A stretch of 33,474 bases of DNA from Planctomycetota bacterium. GTDB taxonomy: Bacteria; Planctomycetota; UBA1135; GCA-002686595. A model generated the notes under the pieces. It ran no database searches, was not told where the DNA came from, and worked only from the letters and a program-made list of their open reading frames with translations. Of the stretch, positions 8,095-15,515 are shown piece after piece. Positions within the stretch are counted from its first letter, which is position 1, and every line of letters starts with the position of its first letter. The position numbers were made by a program, and so were the translations under genes. The stretch lies in contig JAJDET010000301.1 in NCBI GenBank assembly GCA_029259655.1, forward strand, positions 1 through 33,474, in the 5' to 3' direction.

Positions 8095-9376
8095 CGAGAG
8101 GGCGACGAGCGCGGCCGTCTTCGCCGCAGCACAGGAGTGGATCCCGGGGGGAGTGAACAGCCCCGTCCGCGCCTGGCGCGGTGTCGGGGAGACGCCGATC
8201 CACGTCGCCGACGGCAAGGGCGCGTGGATCACCGACGTCGACGGCAATCGCTACGTCGACATGGTCTCGGCCTACGGCCCCCTGATCCTCGGGCATGCTC
8301 CGGAGACCGTCGTCACCGCTCTGCACGCGGTGGCCGAGAGCGGGACGGCCTTCGGCGCACCGACCGAGGGGGAGCTCGTGCTGGCGCGAATGATCTGCGA
8401 GCGGTGTCGGGACGTCGACGTGGTGCGGCTCGTCAACTCCGGGACGGAGGCCACGATGAGCGCGCTGCGACTCGCGCGCGCAGCCACGGGGCGCGACCAC
8501 CTGGTCAAGTTCAACGGGTGCTACCACGGCCACGGCGACTCGTTCCTGGTGAAGGCGGGCTCGGGAGCCCTGACACTCGGCGCGCCCGACTCGCCGGGTG
8601 TGCCCCGTGCACTCGCCGAGCTCACGCTCGTCGCCGAGTTCAACGACCTGGCGAGCGTCGAAGCGCTCTTCGCCGCGCACGAGGGGGAGATCGCTTGCGT
8701 GTTCGTGGAGCCCGTCGCAGGGAACATGGGATGTGTCCCGCCCGCGGATGGGTTCCTCGAGGGACTGCGCGCGCTCTGCGACGAGAACGGCACGCTGCTC
8801 GTCTTCGACGAGGTGATGACGGGGTTCCGCGTCGCGCGCGGCGGCTACTGCGACCTGACCGACGTGCGGGCGGATCTCGTGACGCTCGGGAAGGTGATCG
8901 GCGGAGGTCTCCCCATCGGCGCCTACGGCGGGCGGACCGACCTCATGATGCGCATCTCTCCTGCGGGCGACGTGTACCAGGCCGGGACACTGTCGGGGAA
9001 TCCGCTCGCGGTGGCGGCGGGGATCGCCACGCTCCGCGCGCTGGACGAGCCTGGCGTCTACGAGCGTCTCGAGGCCTCGAGCGCCAGGCTCGCCGCCGGG
9101 CTAGAGGAAGCCGCCGGCGCCGCGGGCGTGGCGCTCTTCGTCGGCCGCGTCGGCTCGATGCTCTGCCCGTACCTCTCATCCGAGCCGGTGACCGACTTCG
9201 CCGGAGTGATGGCGAGCGACCGCGAACGCTGGTCGGAGTTCTTCCGCGCAATGATCGCGCGCGGAGTGCACCTCGCTCCGTCGCCCTTCGAGGCCTGGTT
9301 CGTCTCGACGGCCCACGACGACGAGGCCATCGACCGGGTCATCGCGGCAGCGCGCGAAGCCTTCGCCGCGATCTAG
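8084..9376 (+). CDS. hemL: glutamate-1-semialdehyde 2,1-aminomutase
   Basis: HemL is the PLP enzyme that converts glutamate-1-semialdehyde to 5-aminolevulinate, completing the C5 pathway begun by HemA. Its 430 residues are the usual length. Motifs include the N-terminal IPGGVNSPVRAW, the class-III aminotransferase segment FVEPVAGNMG, the PLP-contacting Asp in VFDEVMTGFR, and the Schiff-base lysine Lys270 in LGKVIGGGLPIGAYGG. The start at 8084 overlaps hemD by 11 bp. It is the last gene of the heme operon and ends 5 bp from the convergent FG-GAP gene, with no obvious terminator hairpin between them. Confidence 0.98.
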   Translation: MRPDERATSAAVFAAAQEWIPGGVNSPVRAWRGVGETPIHVADGKGAWITDVDGNRYVDMVSAYGPLILGHAPETVVTALHAVAESGTAFGAPTEGELVLARMICERCRDVDVVRLVNSGTEATMSALRLARAATGRDHLVKFNGCYHGHGDSFLVKAGSGALTLGAPDSPGVPRALAELTLVAEFNDLASVEALFAAHEGEIACVFVEPVAGNMGCVPPADGFLEGLRALCDENGTLLVFDEVMTGFRVARGGYCDLTDVRADLVTLGKVIGGGLPIGAYGGRTDLMMRISPAGDVYQAGTLSGNPLAVAAGIATLRALDEPGVYERLEASSARLAAGLEEAAGAAGVALFVGRVGSMLCPYLSSEPVTDFAGVMASDRERWSEFFRAMIARGVHLAPSPFEAWFVSTAHDDEAIDRVIAAAREAFAAI

Positions 9377-9381
9377 CCTCT

Positions 9382-11064
9382 CTAAGGAAGGAAGGTCAGA
9401 GCGGCGGGGTTGCTCGCGAAGACCGTCTCCCTGACGCCCGCGTCGAACACGACGTAGGCGTGGTGCAGCGTCAGCCCGGAGAGGCTGACGAGCGCGCCGG
9501 CGGGAATCGTGACCGACACGACCGCCTCTCCGTTTCCGTCGAGGCGACCGGCGCGCGCGAGCATCGGACCCGGTCCGACGAGCGTGCGCAGGAGCGGCCT
9601 CCCCGTGCGGAGCGAGATGCGCGCGAACTGCTCGATCGTGCTGCCGCTCACGGGCGTGAACTGTCCGATGTTCAGCGGCAGCACCACGTCGTCCATCGGG
9701 ATGCCGGGCGTGGTGCCCTGGAACGTGCCGAGGATCGCAGCCGGCGCATTGGCGTGTGAGGGCCCCGCCACGAGCCGCAGGTTCTGGACTCCTCCAGCGG
9801 AGAGCGAGATCTGTGCCTTGTCGCGCGCCAGCGCGATCGAGAGGGCATCCCCGTATCCGCCGTCCGAACCCGCGAACACGTCCGGGAGGCCGTCCCCGTT
9901 GACGTCGCCGCCCGCCGCGACACTCGCGCCGAGACGATCGCCTCCGGCCTGGCCGAGAGCCTGGTAGATCGTGGTGCCGTCCAGCCCGGAGACGACCCGA
10001 ACGGCGCCCATATCGGTCTTCGAGCGGCCGTCGGCGGCGCTGATTCCGATCGCGAGGTCGCCGATCCCGTCGGCGTTCACGTCTCCCGCATTGCTCAGCG
10101 ACGTGCCGAACAGCGAGAACGGTTTCCCGGCCCGCAGCGTGTACAGCTCGTTCCCGCTGAACCCGTCGAAGACGCGGACGTAGCCGAGACTCGCCGAGCA
10201 GAAGATCGAGCTGTCGCAGACCGGCGCACCGACCGCGAACTCGGCTCGGCCGTCCCCGTTGACGTCGTCCACGAACGCGACGCTCGAGCCGAACCGGTCG
10301 TCGGCGGCGTCGCCTCCGAAGAGGTACAGGGTCTGGCCGTCGAAGCCGGACAGGACGCGCGCGCGGCCCGAATCCGGCCCGATGCCGTTCACCTTCGGCT
10401 GCCCGACGATCACGTCGGGGATCAGGTCTCCGTTGACGTCGCCGCCCCCCGCCACGGCGTTTCCGAAGCCGTCGAAGCCCTCGTTACCGTTGAAGGTGTG
10501 GATCACCGACCCGTCGAAGCCGGAGAAGACCTGTGCGAAGCTGGCCGTGAAGATCGCGAAGCGGTCCGCGCCGACGATCACGTCGTCGTGATCGTCGGCG
10601 TCGACGTCCCCGGCGCTCGCCACCGCGAACCCGAAGAAGTCCGTCGCCGCGCCGGAGTTCACGAGCGTGCGGATCTCGACGCCGTCGTCGCCCGACCAGA
10701 TGCGCGCGTAGTTCCCGATGTAGGCGCCCGCGATGATGTCGTCCGTTCCGTCGTTGTCGACGTCGCCGGCGTTGGCGACCGCAGCGCCGAGCTTGTCTCC
10801 GTCGGCGTCGCCGAAGAACGTGTAGAGGATCTCCTGCGTACGCGTCGTCACCACGTCGACGCGCCCGACCCGGTCACTGGAGAGCAGGGCCTCGGGCGAG
10901 CCGATGGCGACCTCGTCGAAGCCGTCGCCGTCGAGATCGCCGAGGCAGGCCACGACGCGTCCGAACTCCTCGGAGGCGTCGCCCTCGGAACGGAACAGGG
11001 ACGCCTGTCCACCGACCGGCACCGCGGCGAGCGCGAGAATCGCGAATGCGAGGGAGGGTCTCAT
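9382..11064 (-). CDS. exported FG-GAP (integrin-like) beta-propeller protein
   Basis: The protein has 560 residues from the ATG at 11064; the upstream in-frame ATG at 11172 would add a Pro/Arg-rich stretch before the signal peptide. Residues 1-20 (MRPSLAFAILALAAVPVGGQ) form a signal peptide. Seven FG-GAP repeats follow, each with a calcium-loop core of the type GDxNxDGxxDxxxG: LGDLDGDGFDEVAIG, AGDVDNDGTDDIIAG, AGDVDADDHDDVIVG, GGDVNGDLIPDVIVG, VDDVNGDGRAEFAVG, AGDVNADGIGDLAIG, GGDVNGDGLPDVFAG. Seven repeats match one closed seven-bladed propeller. A C-terminal domain of about 140 residues begins near QISLSAGGVQNLRLVAGP and contains LTLHHAYVVFDAG. I recall this tail on many exported planctomycetal proteins and suspect an anchoring or sorting role. 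A TATCCT hexamer lies 40 nt upstream of the start. Confidence 0.9.
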   Translation of the reverse strand: MRPSLAFAILALAAVPVGGQASLFRSEGDASEEFGRVVACLGDLDGDGFDEVAIGSPEALLSSDRVGRVDVVTTRTQEILYTFFGDADGDKLGAAVANAGDVDNDGTDDIIAGAYIGNYARIWSGDDGVEIRTLVNSGAATDFFGFAVASAGDVDADDHDDVIVGADRFAIFTASFAQVFSGFDGSVIHTFNGNEGFDGFGNAVAGGGDVNGDLIPDVIVGQPKVNGIGPDSGRARVLSGFDGQTLYLFGGDAADDRFGSSVAFVDDVNGDGRAEFAVGAPVCDSSIFCSASLGYVRVFDGFSGNELYTLRAGKPFSLFGTSLSNAGDVNADGIGDLAIGISAADGRSKTDMGAVRVVSGLDGTTIYQALGQAGGDRLGASVAAGGDVNGDGLPDVFAGSDGGYGDALSIALARDKAQISLSAGGVQNLRLVAGPSHANAPAAILGTFQGTTPGIPMDDVVLPLNIGQFTPVSGSTIEQFARISLRTGRPLLRTLVGPGPMLARAGRLDGNGEAVVSVTIPAGALVSLSGLTLHHAYVVFDAGVRETVFASNPAALTFLP

Positions 11065-11264
11065 GCGGAGGGGCCGGACCACGGAGGCACCCACATGGAG
11101 GATACCGCGGTGGCGGGAGGGGGGTGGGCGGGTGAGGAGAGAGGGAGAGAGGACGGGGAGAGAAGGACGCACCGCGGATCGCGGAGGTTCCCCCGAGGCG
11201 GCGATCGTGCTTCTTTCGGGGTGGGCCGGGGAGTCTCCGTGGCCCAGAATCGCCCTGGCCCCTC

Positions 11265-11978
11265 GTGCATCCGACCCTCGACCTCTCGCGGCGATCGACG
11301 CTGACCGAGCTCATGGACGAGCCGGACCTCCCTCCCGCGGCTCTCGAGCAGGCCCTGAGCGGGATCGGGCGGCTCAACCGGGCCTCCGGTGTGGATCGGG
11401 CGCTGTTCGCTCGGCTCGCCCGATCGGCACGCTCGGCAGGGGGCCCGCTGCGCGTCCTGGACGTGGCCTGCGGAGGCGGGGACGTCACGCTCTCGCTCGT
11501 CGACCGCGCGCGACGCGCCGGCCTCGCGCTCGAGGTCGACGGGTGCGACGTCAGCGGAACGGCGGTCCGCTTCGCGGCGGAGAACGCCGCGCGCCGTGGC
11601 CTTCCGGCGCGCTTCTTCGAGCTCGATTGCATCGAAGACGAGCTCCCATCGGACTACGACGCGATCGTCTGCACGCTCTTCCTGCACCACCTCGGGCGGG
11701 GAGAAATCCTGAAGCTCTTCGCAAGCGCGATCCGTTCGGGTGCCCGGCTGGTCCTCGCGAGCGACCTGGTTCGGAGCCGCGCGGGTTACTGGCTCGCGAT
11801 CCTCGCGACCCGGCTCCTCACGCGCTCGGAGGTCGTGCACGCCGACGGGCCGCGGTCCGTCGAGCGCGCGTTCTCGGTCGAGGAGATGCGCGGAGTGGTG
11901 CGCGACGCCGGGCTCGCGGGGGCGACGGTCCGGCGCGCGTGGCCCTTCCGCATGCTCGTCGAATGGGAGCGCCCGTGA
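11265..11978 (+). CDS. class I SAM-dependent methyltransferase
   Basis: The protein has 237 residues from a GTG at 11265; an ATG at 11313 is possible but would remove sequence leading into the family-like ELMDEPDLPP block. The SAM-binding glycine loop is VLDVACGGGDVTLSL (motif I), the acidic residue at the end of strand 2 is in DGCDVSGTAV, and strand 4 is AIVCTLFLHHLGRGE. The fold is UbiE/Coq5-like. It leads an operon with a flavoprotein and a type III polyketide synthase, so its substrate is probably the polyketide product (O- or C-methylation), as with SrsB in the Streptomyces griseus srs phenolic-lipid operon. The stop overlaps the next GTG (GTGA). No Shine-Dalgarno is evident. Confidence 0.88.
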   Translation: MHPTLDLSRRSTLTELMDEPDLPPAALEQALSGIGRLNRASGVDRALFARLARSARSAGGPLRVLDVACGGGDVTLSLVDRARRAGLALEVDGCDVSGTAVRFAAENAARRGLPARFFELDCIEDELPSDYDAIVCTLFLHHLGRGEILKLFASAIRSGARLVLASDLVRSRAGYWLAILATRLLTRSEVVHADGPRSVERAFSVEEMRGVVRDAGLAGATVRRAWPFRMLVEWERP

Positions 11979-13144
11979 TCGAGTCGACGATCCGGCTCGA
12001 TCAGGCGCGCGATCCACTCTGGGACGCGCTCGTCGTGGGCGCCGGCCCTGCGGGCGCGTTGGCGTCGAGAGAGCTCGCGCGCTCGGGTCTGCGTGTCCTG
12101 CTCGTCGACCGCGCGCACTTTCCCCGCGAGAAGGTCTGCGGAGCCTGTCTCGGTCCGGCCGCCGTGGATGCCCTCTGCGGCGCGGGTCTCGGTGCGCTCC
12201 TCGACGAGCTGGGTGCCCCGACACTCGGGGCGATCTCGCTCCGTTTCGGTGAGCGTCGGGTCCGGCTCCCGCTGCGCGGCGGCCGCGTCCTCTCGCGGCG
12301 CGCACTCGATGCGGCGCTGGTCCGCGAGGCGATCGCCGCCGGGGCCGAGTTCCTGGGCGGCGTTCGCGCCGAGCTCGACCGGTCGGCGGACGAGAACCGG
12401 ACGGTCGCACTGCACGACCGAGAGTCCGTTGCGTGTGCCCGTGCGCGGTTCGTGATCGCTGCGGACGGGCTGTCGAGCGACCTGCTCCGATCCGCGGGCG
12501 TTCCGGAGCGGGCGGCGCGCTCCTCGCGCATCGGCGTCGGCGCCATCGCTCCCCCTGCGGAGCCCGCCGTCCAGGGTGTTGTGCGGACGGTGACGATGGT
12601 CGTCGACCGCGCGGGGTACATCGGGTTCACGCCGCTCGAGGACGGTTCCCTCGACCTCGCCGCGGCACTCGATCCCGAGGCCGTTCGCGCGGCCGGTGGT
12701 CCGGGCGCGCTCGTGGCGCGCGCGTTCGACCGAGCCCGCATCCGCGGCGTGTCGCCCGAGGCGCTCGAGTGGCGCGGAACGCCGGTCTTGACCCGCAGGC
12801 CGCGGCGCCCTTATGCCGAGCGCATCCTCGCGATCGGCGACGCGGCCGGTTACGTGGAGCCCTTCACCGGCGAGGGGATCGGGTGGGCGCTCGTCGGCGC
12901 GCGGTCGGTCGCGCCCATCGTCGTCCGGGCGCTCGAGCGGGGGGACCCCGAGTCCGCCGGGCCCGCGTGGATGCGCGCGAGGCGGCGCGCGCTCTTCTCT
13001 CGTCAGCTCACGTGTCGCGCGGTCGCGCTCCTCCTGCGGCACCGGCGGCTCGCCAGAGCCGTGGCCGTCCTGCTCGAGCGAGCTCCGTGGTTCACGGAGC
13101 CCGTCGTCCGACTCGGTTACGGACGGCCCGAGGGAACCCGATGA
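11975..13144 (+). CDS. FAD-dependent oxidoreductase, geranylgeranyl-reductase-like
   Basis: The protein has 389 residues from the GTG at 11975, which overlaps the methyltransferase stop and has GGGAG about 5 nt before it. The ATG at 11963 is an in-frame alternative. The N-terminal dinucleotide-binding motif is ALVVGAGPAGALASRELARSG, followed by acidic/Arg VLLVDRAHFPREKVCGACLG, whose VCGACL resembles the KVCGGAL block of geranylgeranyl reductases. The second FAD motif is ILAIGDAAGYVEPFTGEGIGWAL. The family includes geranylgeranyl reductases and aromatic hydroxylases (p-hydroxybenzoate hydroxylase fold). With a methyltransferase and a type III PKS on either side, likely roles are hydroxylation of an alkylresorcinol-type ring or reduction of an isoprenoid or alkyl chain. 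The sequence does not decide between them. Confidence 0.88.
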   Translation: MIESTIRLDQARDPLWDALVVGAGPAGALASRELARSGLRVLLVDRAHFPREKVCGACLGPAAVDALCGAGLGALLDELGAPTLGAISLRFGERRVRLPLRGGRVLSRRALDAALVREAIAAGAEFLGGVRAELDRSADENRTVALHDRESVACARARFVIAADGLSSDLLRSAGVPERAARSSRIGVGAIAPPAEPAVQGVVRTVTMVVDRAGYIGFTPLEDGSLDLAAALDPEAVRAAGGPGALVARAFDRARIRGVSPEALEWRGTPVLTRRPRRPYAERILAIGDAAGYVEPFTGEGIGWALVGARSVAPIVVRALERGDPESAGPAWMRARRRALFSRQLTCRAVALLLRHRRLARAVAVLLERAPWFTEPVVRLGYGRPEGTR

Positions 13145-14235
13145 CGCTCGAGATCCTGGCCGTCGGAACGGCGACGCCCGAGGGCTCGATCGAGCAGGAT
13201 GCCGCGAGCGAGCTCGTGCGCGGAATCATGCGGCCCGGCGCACGCGAGGAGCGCGCTCTCGGTGCGATCTTCCGGCGTTCCGGGGTCGTGCGGCGGAACA
13301 GCGTCTTGCTCGGCCAGGGGAGCGAGCCGGTGCAGGACTTCTACACGCGCTCCGAGGGCGAGCACGACCGTGGACCCGGCACGGCGGAGCGCATGGAACG
13401 CTACGCCCGTCATGCGGGCGCGCTCGCGCTGCAGGCAGCGGGCGACGCGCTGCAGCGTTCGGGCCTCGACGCGGGAGACATCAGCCATGTCGTGACCGTG
13501 TCGTGCACGGGATTCGCGGCGCCGGGTTTCGACGTCGAGCTGCTGCGCGATCTCGACCTCCCGCGCACGGCGAGCCGGACGCACGTCGGCTTCATGGGTT
13601 GTCACGGTGCGCTCAACGGCCTGCGCGTCGCGCACGCATTCGCGAGCGATCCGCACGCGCGTGTCCTCCTGTGCGCAGCGGAGCTCTGCAGTCTGCACCT
13701 GCAGTACGGCTGGGACGAGGGCATGATCGTGGCCAACGCGCTGTTCGGGGACGGCGCCGCGGCGCTCGTGCTCGCCGCCCCCGGGGCCTCCTCGTCATCG
13801 GGCGCCGGCAGAGGCTGGAGCCTCGGTGCCAGTGGCGCTGTGGTCTTCCCGGGCACCGAGGACGCGATGACGTGGACCGTCGGCGACAGCGGCTTCGCGA
13901 TGACCTTGTCGGCGCGCGTGCCGAACCTGATCGAGGACGAGCTGCGCCCCTGGATGGAGGCCTGGCTCTCCGGTCGGGGAACGTCGGTCGATGAGATCCG
14001 GACCTGGGCCGTTCATCCCGGAGGACCTCGCATCCTCGACGCTGCGGAGAAAGCGCTCGGTCTCTCGCGGGATGAGACGGCGGTCTCGCGCGAGGTGCTC
14101 GCCGAGCACGGCAACATGTCGTCGCCGACGCTCCTGTTCATGCTCGAGCGGCTGATCGAGCGGGACGCACCGCGGCCGTGTGTCGCGCTGGGCTTCGGCC
14201 CCGGGCTGGCGGCGGAAGCCGCGCTCTTCGTGTAG
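13141..14235 (+). CDS. type III polyketide synthase (chalcone/stilbene synthase family)
   Basis: The protein has 364 residues and begins at an ATGA overlap with the flavoprotein. The complete catalytic triad is visible: Cys154 in VGFMGCHGALNG, His292 in WAVHPGGPRILD and Asn325 in AEHGNMSSPT. The N-terminal thiolase-fold half has SHVVTVSCTGFAAPGFD. The second half has VANALFGDGAAALVL and a C-terminal LGFGPGLAAE, the usual glycine-rich CoA/active-site loop. These enzymes condense an acyl-CoA starter with malonyl-CoA to resorcinols, pyrones or chalcone-like rings. The bacterial context with a methyltransferase and a flavoprotein suggests a long-chain alkylresorcinol or alkylpyrone lipid, perhaps converted to a quinone. 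The starter unit cannot be predicted here. Confidence 0.95.
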   Translation: MTLEILAVGTATPEGSIEQDAASELVRGIMRPGAREERALGAIFRRSGVVRRNSVLLGQGSEPVQDFYTRSEGEHDRGPGTAERMERYARHAGALALQAAGDALQRSGLDAGDISHVVTVSCTGFAAPGFDVELLRDLDLPRTASRTHVGFMGCHGALNGLRVAHAFASDPHARVLLCAAELCSLHLQYGWDEGMIVANALFGDGAAALVLAAPGASSSSGAGRGWSLGASGAVVFPGTEDAMTWTVGDSGFAMTLSARVPNLIEDELRPWMEAWLSGRGTSVDEIRTWAVHPGGPRILDAAEKALGLSRDETAVSREVLAEHGNMSSPTLLFMLERLIERDAPRPCVALGFGPGLAAEAALFV

Positions 14236-14247
14236 AGCCGCCTAGAA

Positions 14248-14269
14248 GCGCGGCCCGAAAGGGCCGTGC
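14248..14269. terminator. GNRA-loop hairpin between convergent genes
   Basis: A 9-bp stem (one G-T wobble) around CGGCCC-GAAA-GGGCCG lies 12 bp after the polyketide synthase stop and 25 bp after the end of the convergent HMA gene. The GAAA tetraloop should be very stable. No T-run follows, so it may stop or protect transcripts from both sides rather than act as a classical terminator. Confidence 0.55.
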
Positions 14270-14294
14270 CCGGCGTGCGGTGATGCGCGCCGAG

Positions 14295-14663
14295 TCAATC
14301 CTCAGCAAGCTCTGCGGAGTACTTGTCGAAGCGCAGGGCCGTGAGCAGGTTCTCGACGTCGAGCTCCGGAGGAACGACGGCCTCGGCCGTTCCCTCGTGG
14401 AAATCGACCGCCGCTTCGCGCACGCCGTCGACCGACGCGAGCGCGTAGTAGAGCTTCCCCACGCACCCCTCGCAGCACATCCCGGTCACGTGAAAGCTGC
14501 GCACGACCATGCCTTCGGGCAGGTCACCGCTGAGGTTGGTGGGCAGCAGCTCGACATCGGAGGCGAGCGTCGCGGGGACGTAGCTCGGGTCGGCCGCGCG
14601 GTGGCCGACGTAGGCGAGCACGATGGCGGCGACGACGACCGGCAGGAAGGAGAGGGGTCTCAT
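14295..14663 (-). CDS. membrane-anchored HMA (heavy-metal-associated) domain protein
   Basis: The protein has 122 residues. An N-terminal hydrophobic segment (LSFLPVVVAAIVLAYVGH) acts as anchor or signal peptide. The C-terminal domain, from about residue 53, has the ferredoxin-like HMA pattern beginning VVRSFHVTGMCCEGC and ending NLLTALRFDKYSAEL. The metal-binding motif is GMxCxxC with Cys64 and Cys67; an extra Cys63 sits in the x position. Such domains bind Cu(I), Zn or Hg and usually hand metal to P-type ATPases, but those are cytoplasmic, whereas this one should face the periplasm. No transporter is next to it. Hydrophobic-stretch placement rather than a clear cleavage site suggests it stays anchored. 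Confidence 0.82.
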   Translation of the reverse strand: MRPLSFLPVVVAAIVLAYVGHRAADPSYVPATLASDVELLPTNLSGDLPEGMVVRSFHVTGMCCEGCVGKLYYALASVDGVREAAVDFHEGTAEAVVPPELDVENLLTALRFDKYSAELAED

Positions 14664-14865
14664 GGCGACAATCGAGCCGAGGAGTCTCGGTCGGCGCGAC
14701 GGGACCCGTCAAGCCCTGCTACCGGGTCGGGGGAGAGGAACGGCGCCGGGGAGGTGCCTCGCCGGGGTCCCACCCACCCCCCGCCCCCCCTCCCTCGACG
14801 TCCGGGGCGGCCGTCGGTTTCGCTCTCGGCGGACACGGATGCCCGAACCGGGAGGGGGCATCCCG

Positions 14866-14871
14866 TAGAAT
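14866..14871 (+). promoter_or_regulatory. -10 box of gmhA
   Basis: TAGAAT (5 of 6 to TATAAT) begins 16 nt before the gmhA ATG, predicting a leader of about 4 nt. No Shine-Dalgarno is present. The upstream gap 14664-14865 shows no gene. Confidence 0.45.
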
Positions 14872-14881
14872 TCCCCGCTGG

Positions 14882-15475
14882 ATGAGCGTCTCCGAACCGA
14901 TCCAGAGCTCCTTCGAGGAAGCCGCGGCCACGCTGCAGGCCTTCCGTGAGAGCCCCGACGGGCTCCCGAACGTTCAGCGTTTCGCCGACCTCGCGTTCGA
15001 GACGCTGGAGCGCGGCGGGCTCTTCATGGCCTGTGGGAACGGCGGGAGCATGTGCGACGCGATGCACTTCGCCGAGGAGTGGACGGGCCGGTTCCGCGGC
15101 GACCGCGCCGCACTTCCGGCGATCGCGTTCTCCGACCCGAGCCAGCTCACCTGCATCGCCAACGACTTCGGCTACGACGAGGTGTTCGCGCGCGAGGTGG
15201 AGGCCTACGGCAAGCAGGGCGACCTCTTGCTCGCGATCTCGACGTCGGGGAGCTCACCCAACGTGATCCGCGCCGTGCAGGTCGCTCGCGAGCGCGGTGT
15301 CACCACGATCGGGCTCCTGGGCAAGGGCGGCGGTGAGCTGCGTGGACTCGTGGACGTGCCGATCGTCGTGCCTGTCGCGACGACCTCGGACCGCATCCAG
15401 GAGGTCCACATCAAGGTCATCCACATCGTCATCGAGGCGACCGAGCGCCGCCTCTTCCCGGCGAACTACGACTGA
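14882..15475 (+). CDS. gmhA: phosphoheptose isomerase (SIS domain)
   Basis: GmhA converts sedoheptulose 7-phosphate to D-glycero-D-manno-heptose 7-phosphate, the first step of ADP-heptose synthesis for lipopolysaccharide core or other heptosylated glycans. The 197-residue length matches. The phosphate loop is ACGNGGSMCDAMHFAEEW and a second SIS loop is AISTSGSSPNVIRAV. The zinc ligands expected from E. coli GmhA (His61, Glu65, Gln172, His180) align with His62, Glu66, Gln173 and His181 here, so it should be active. Other heptose genes are not in the window. It stands alone, preceded by a TAGAAT box and followed by hairpins shared with the convergent GNAT gene. Confidence 0.93.
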   Translation: MSVSEPIQSSFEEAAATLQAFRESPDGLPNVQRFADLAFETLERGGLFMACGNGGSMCDAMHFAEEWTGRFRGDRAALPAIAFSDPSQLTCIANDFGYDEVFAREVEAYGKQGDLLLAISTSGSSPNVIRAVQVARERGVTTIGLLGKGGGELRGLVDVPIVVPVATTSDRIQEVHIKVIHIVIEATERRLFPANYD

Positions 15476-15515
15476 CCGCACGGCGGTCGCCGCCTCGAGT
15501 CAGATCGAGTCGAGG
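15474..15515. terminator. two hairpins between convergent gmhA and GNAT genes
   Basis: GACCGC-ACG-GCGGTC (15474-15488) overlaps the gmhA stop codon. CCTCGA...TCGAGG (15493-15515, 11-nt loop) overlaps the end of the GNAT gene. They may end transcripts arriving from both sides. Neither is followed by a T-run. Confidence 0.35.

Noticed and set aside
9880-10930. DNA-level repeats (GTCCCCGTTGACGTCG-like)
   Set aside because: They encode the repeated GDVNGDG calcium loops of the FG-GAP protein and are not an independent element.
10904-11974. Long upstream extension of the flavoprotein reading frame
   Set aside because: It is antisense to the FG-GAP gene and out of frame with the methyltransferase; the sequence is Arg/Pro/Ala-rich shadow without domain signal. 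The FAD motif begins just after 11975.
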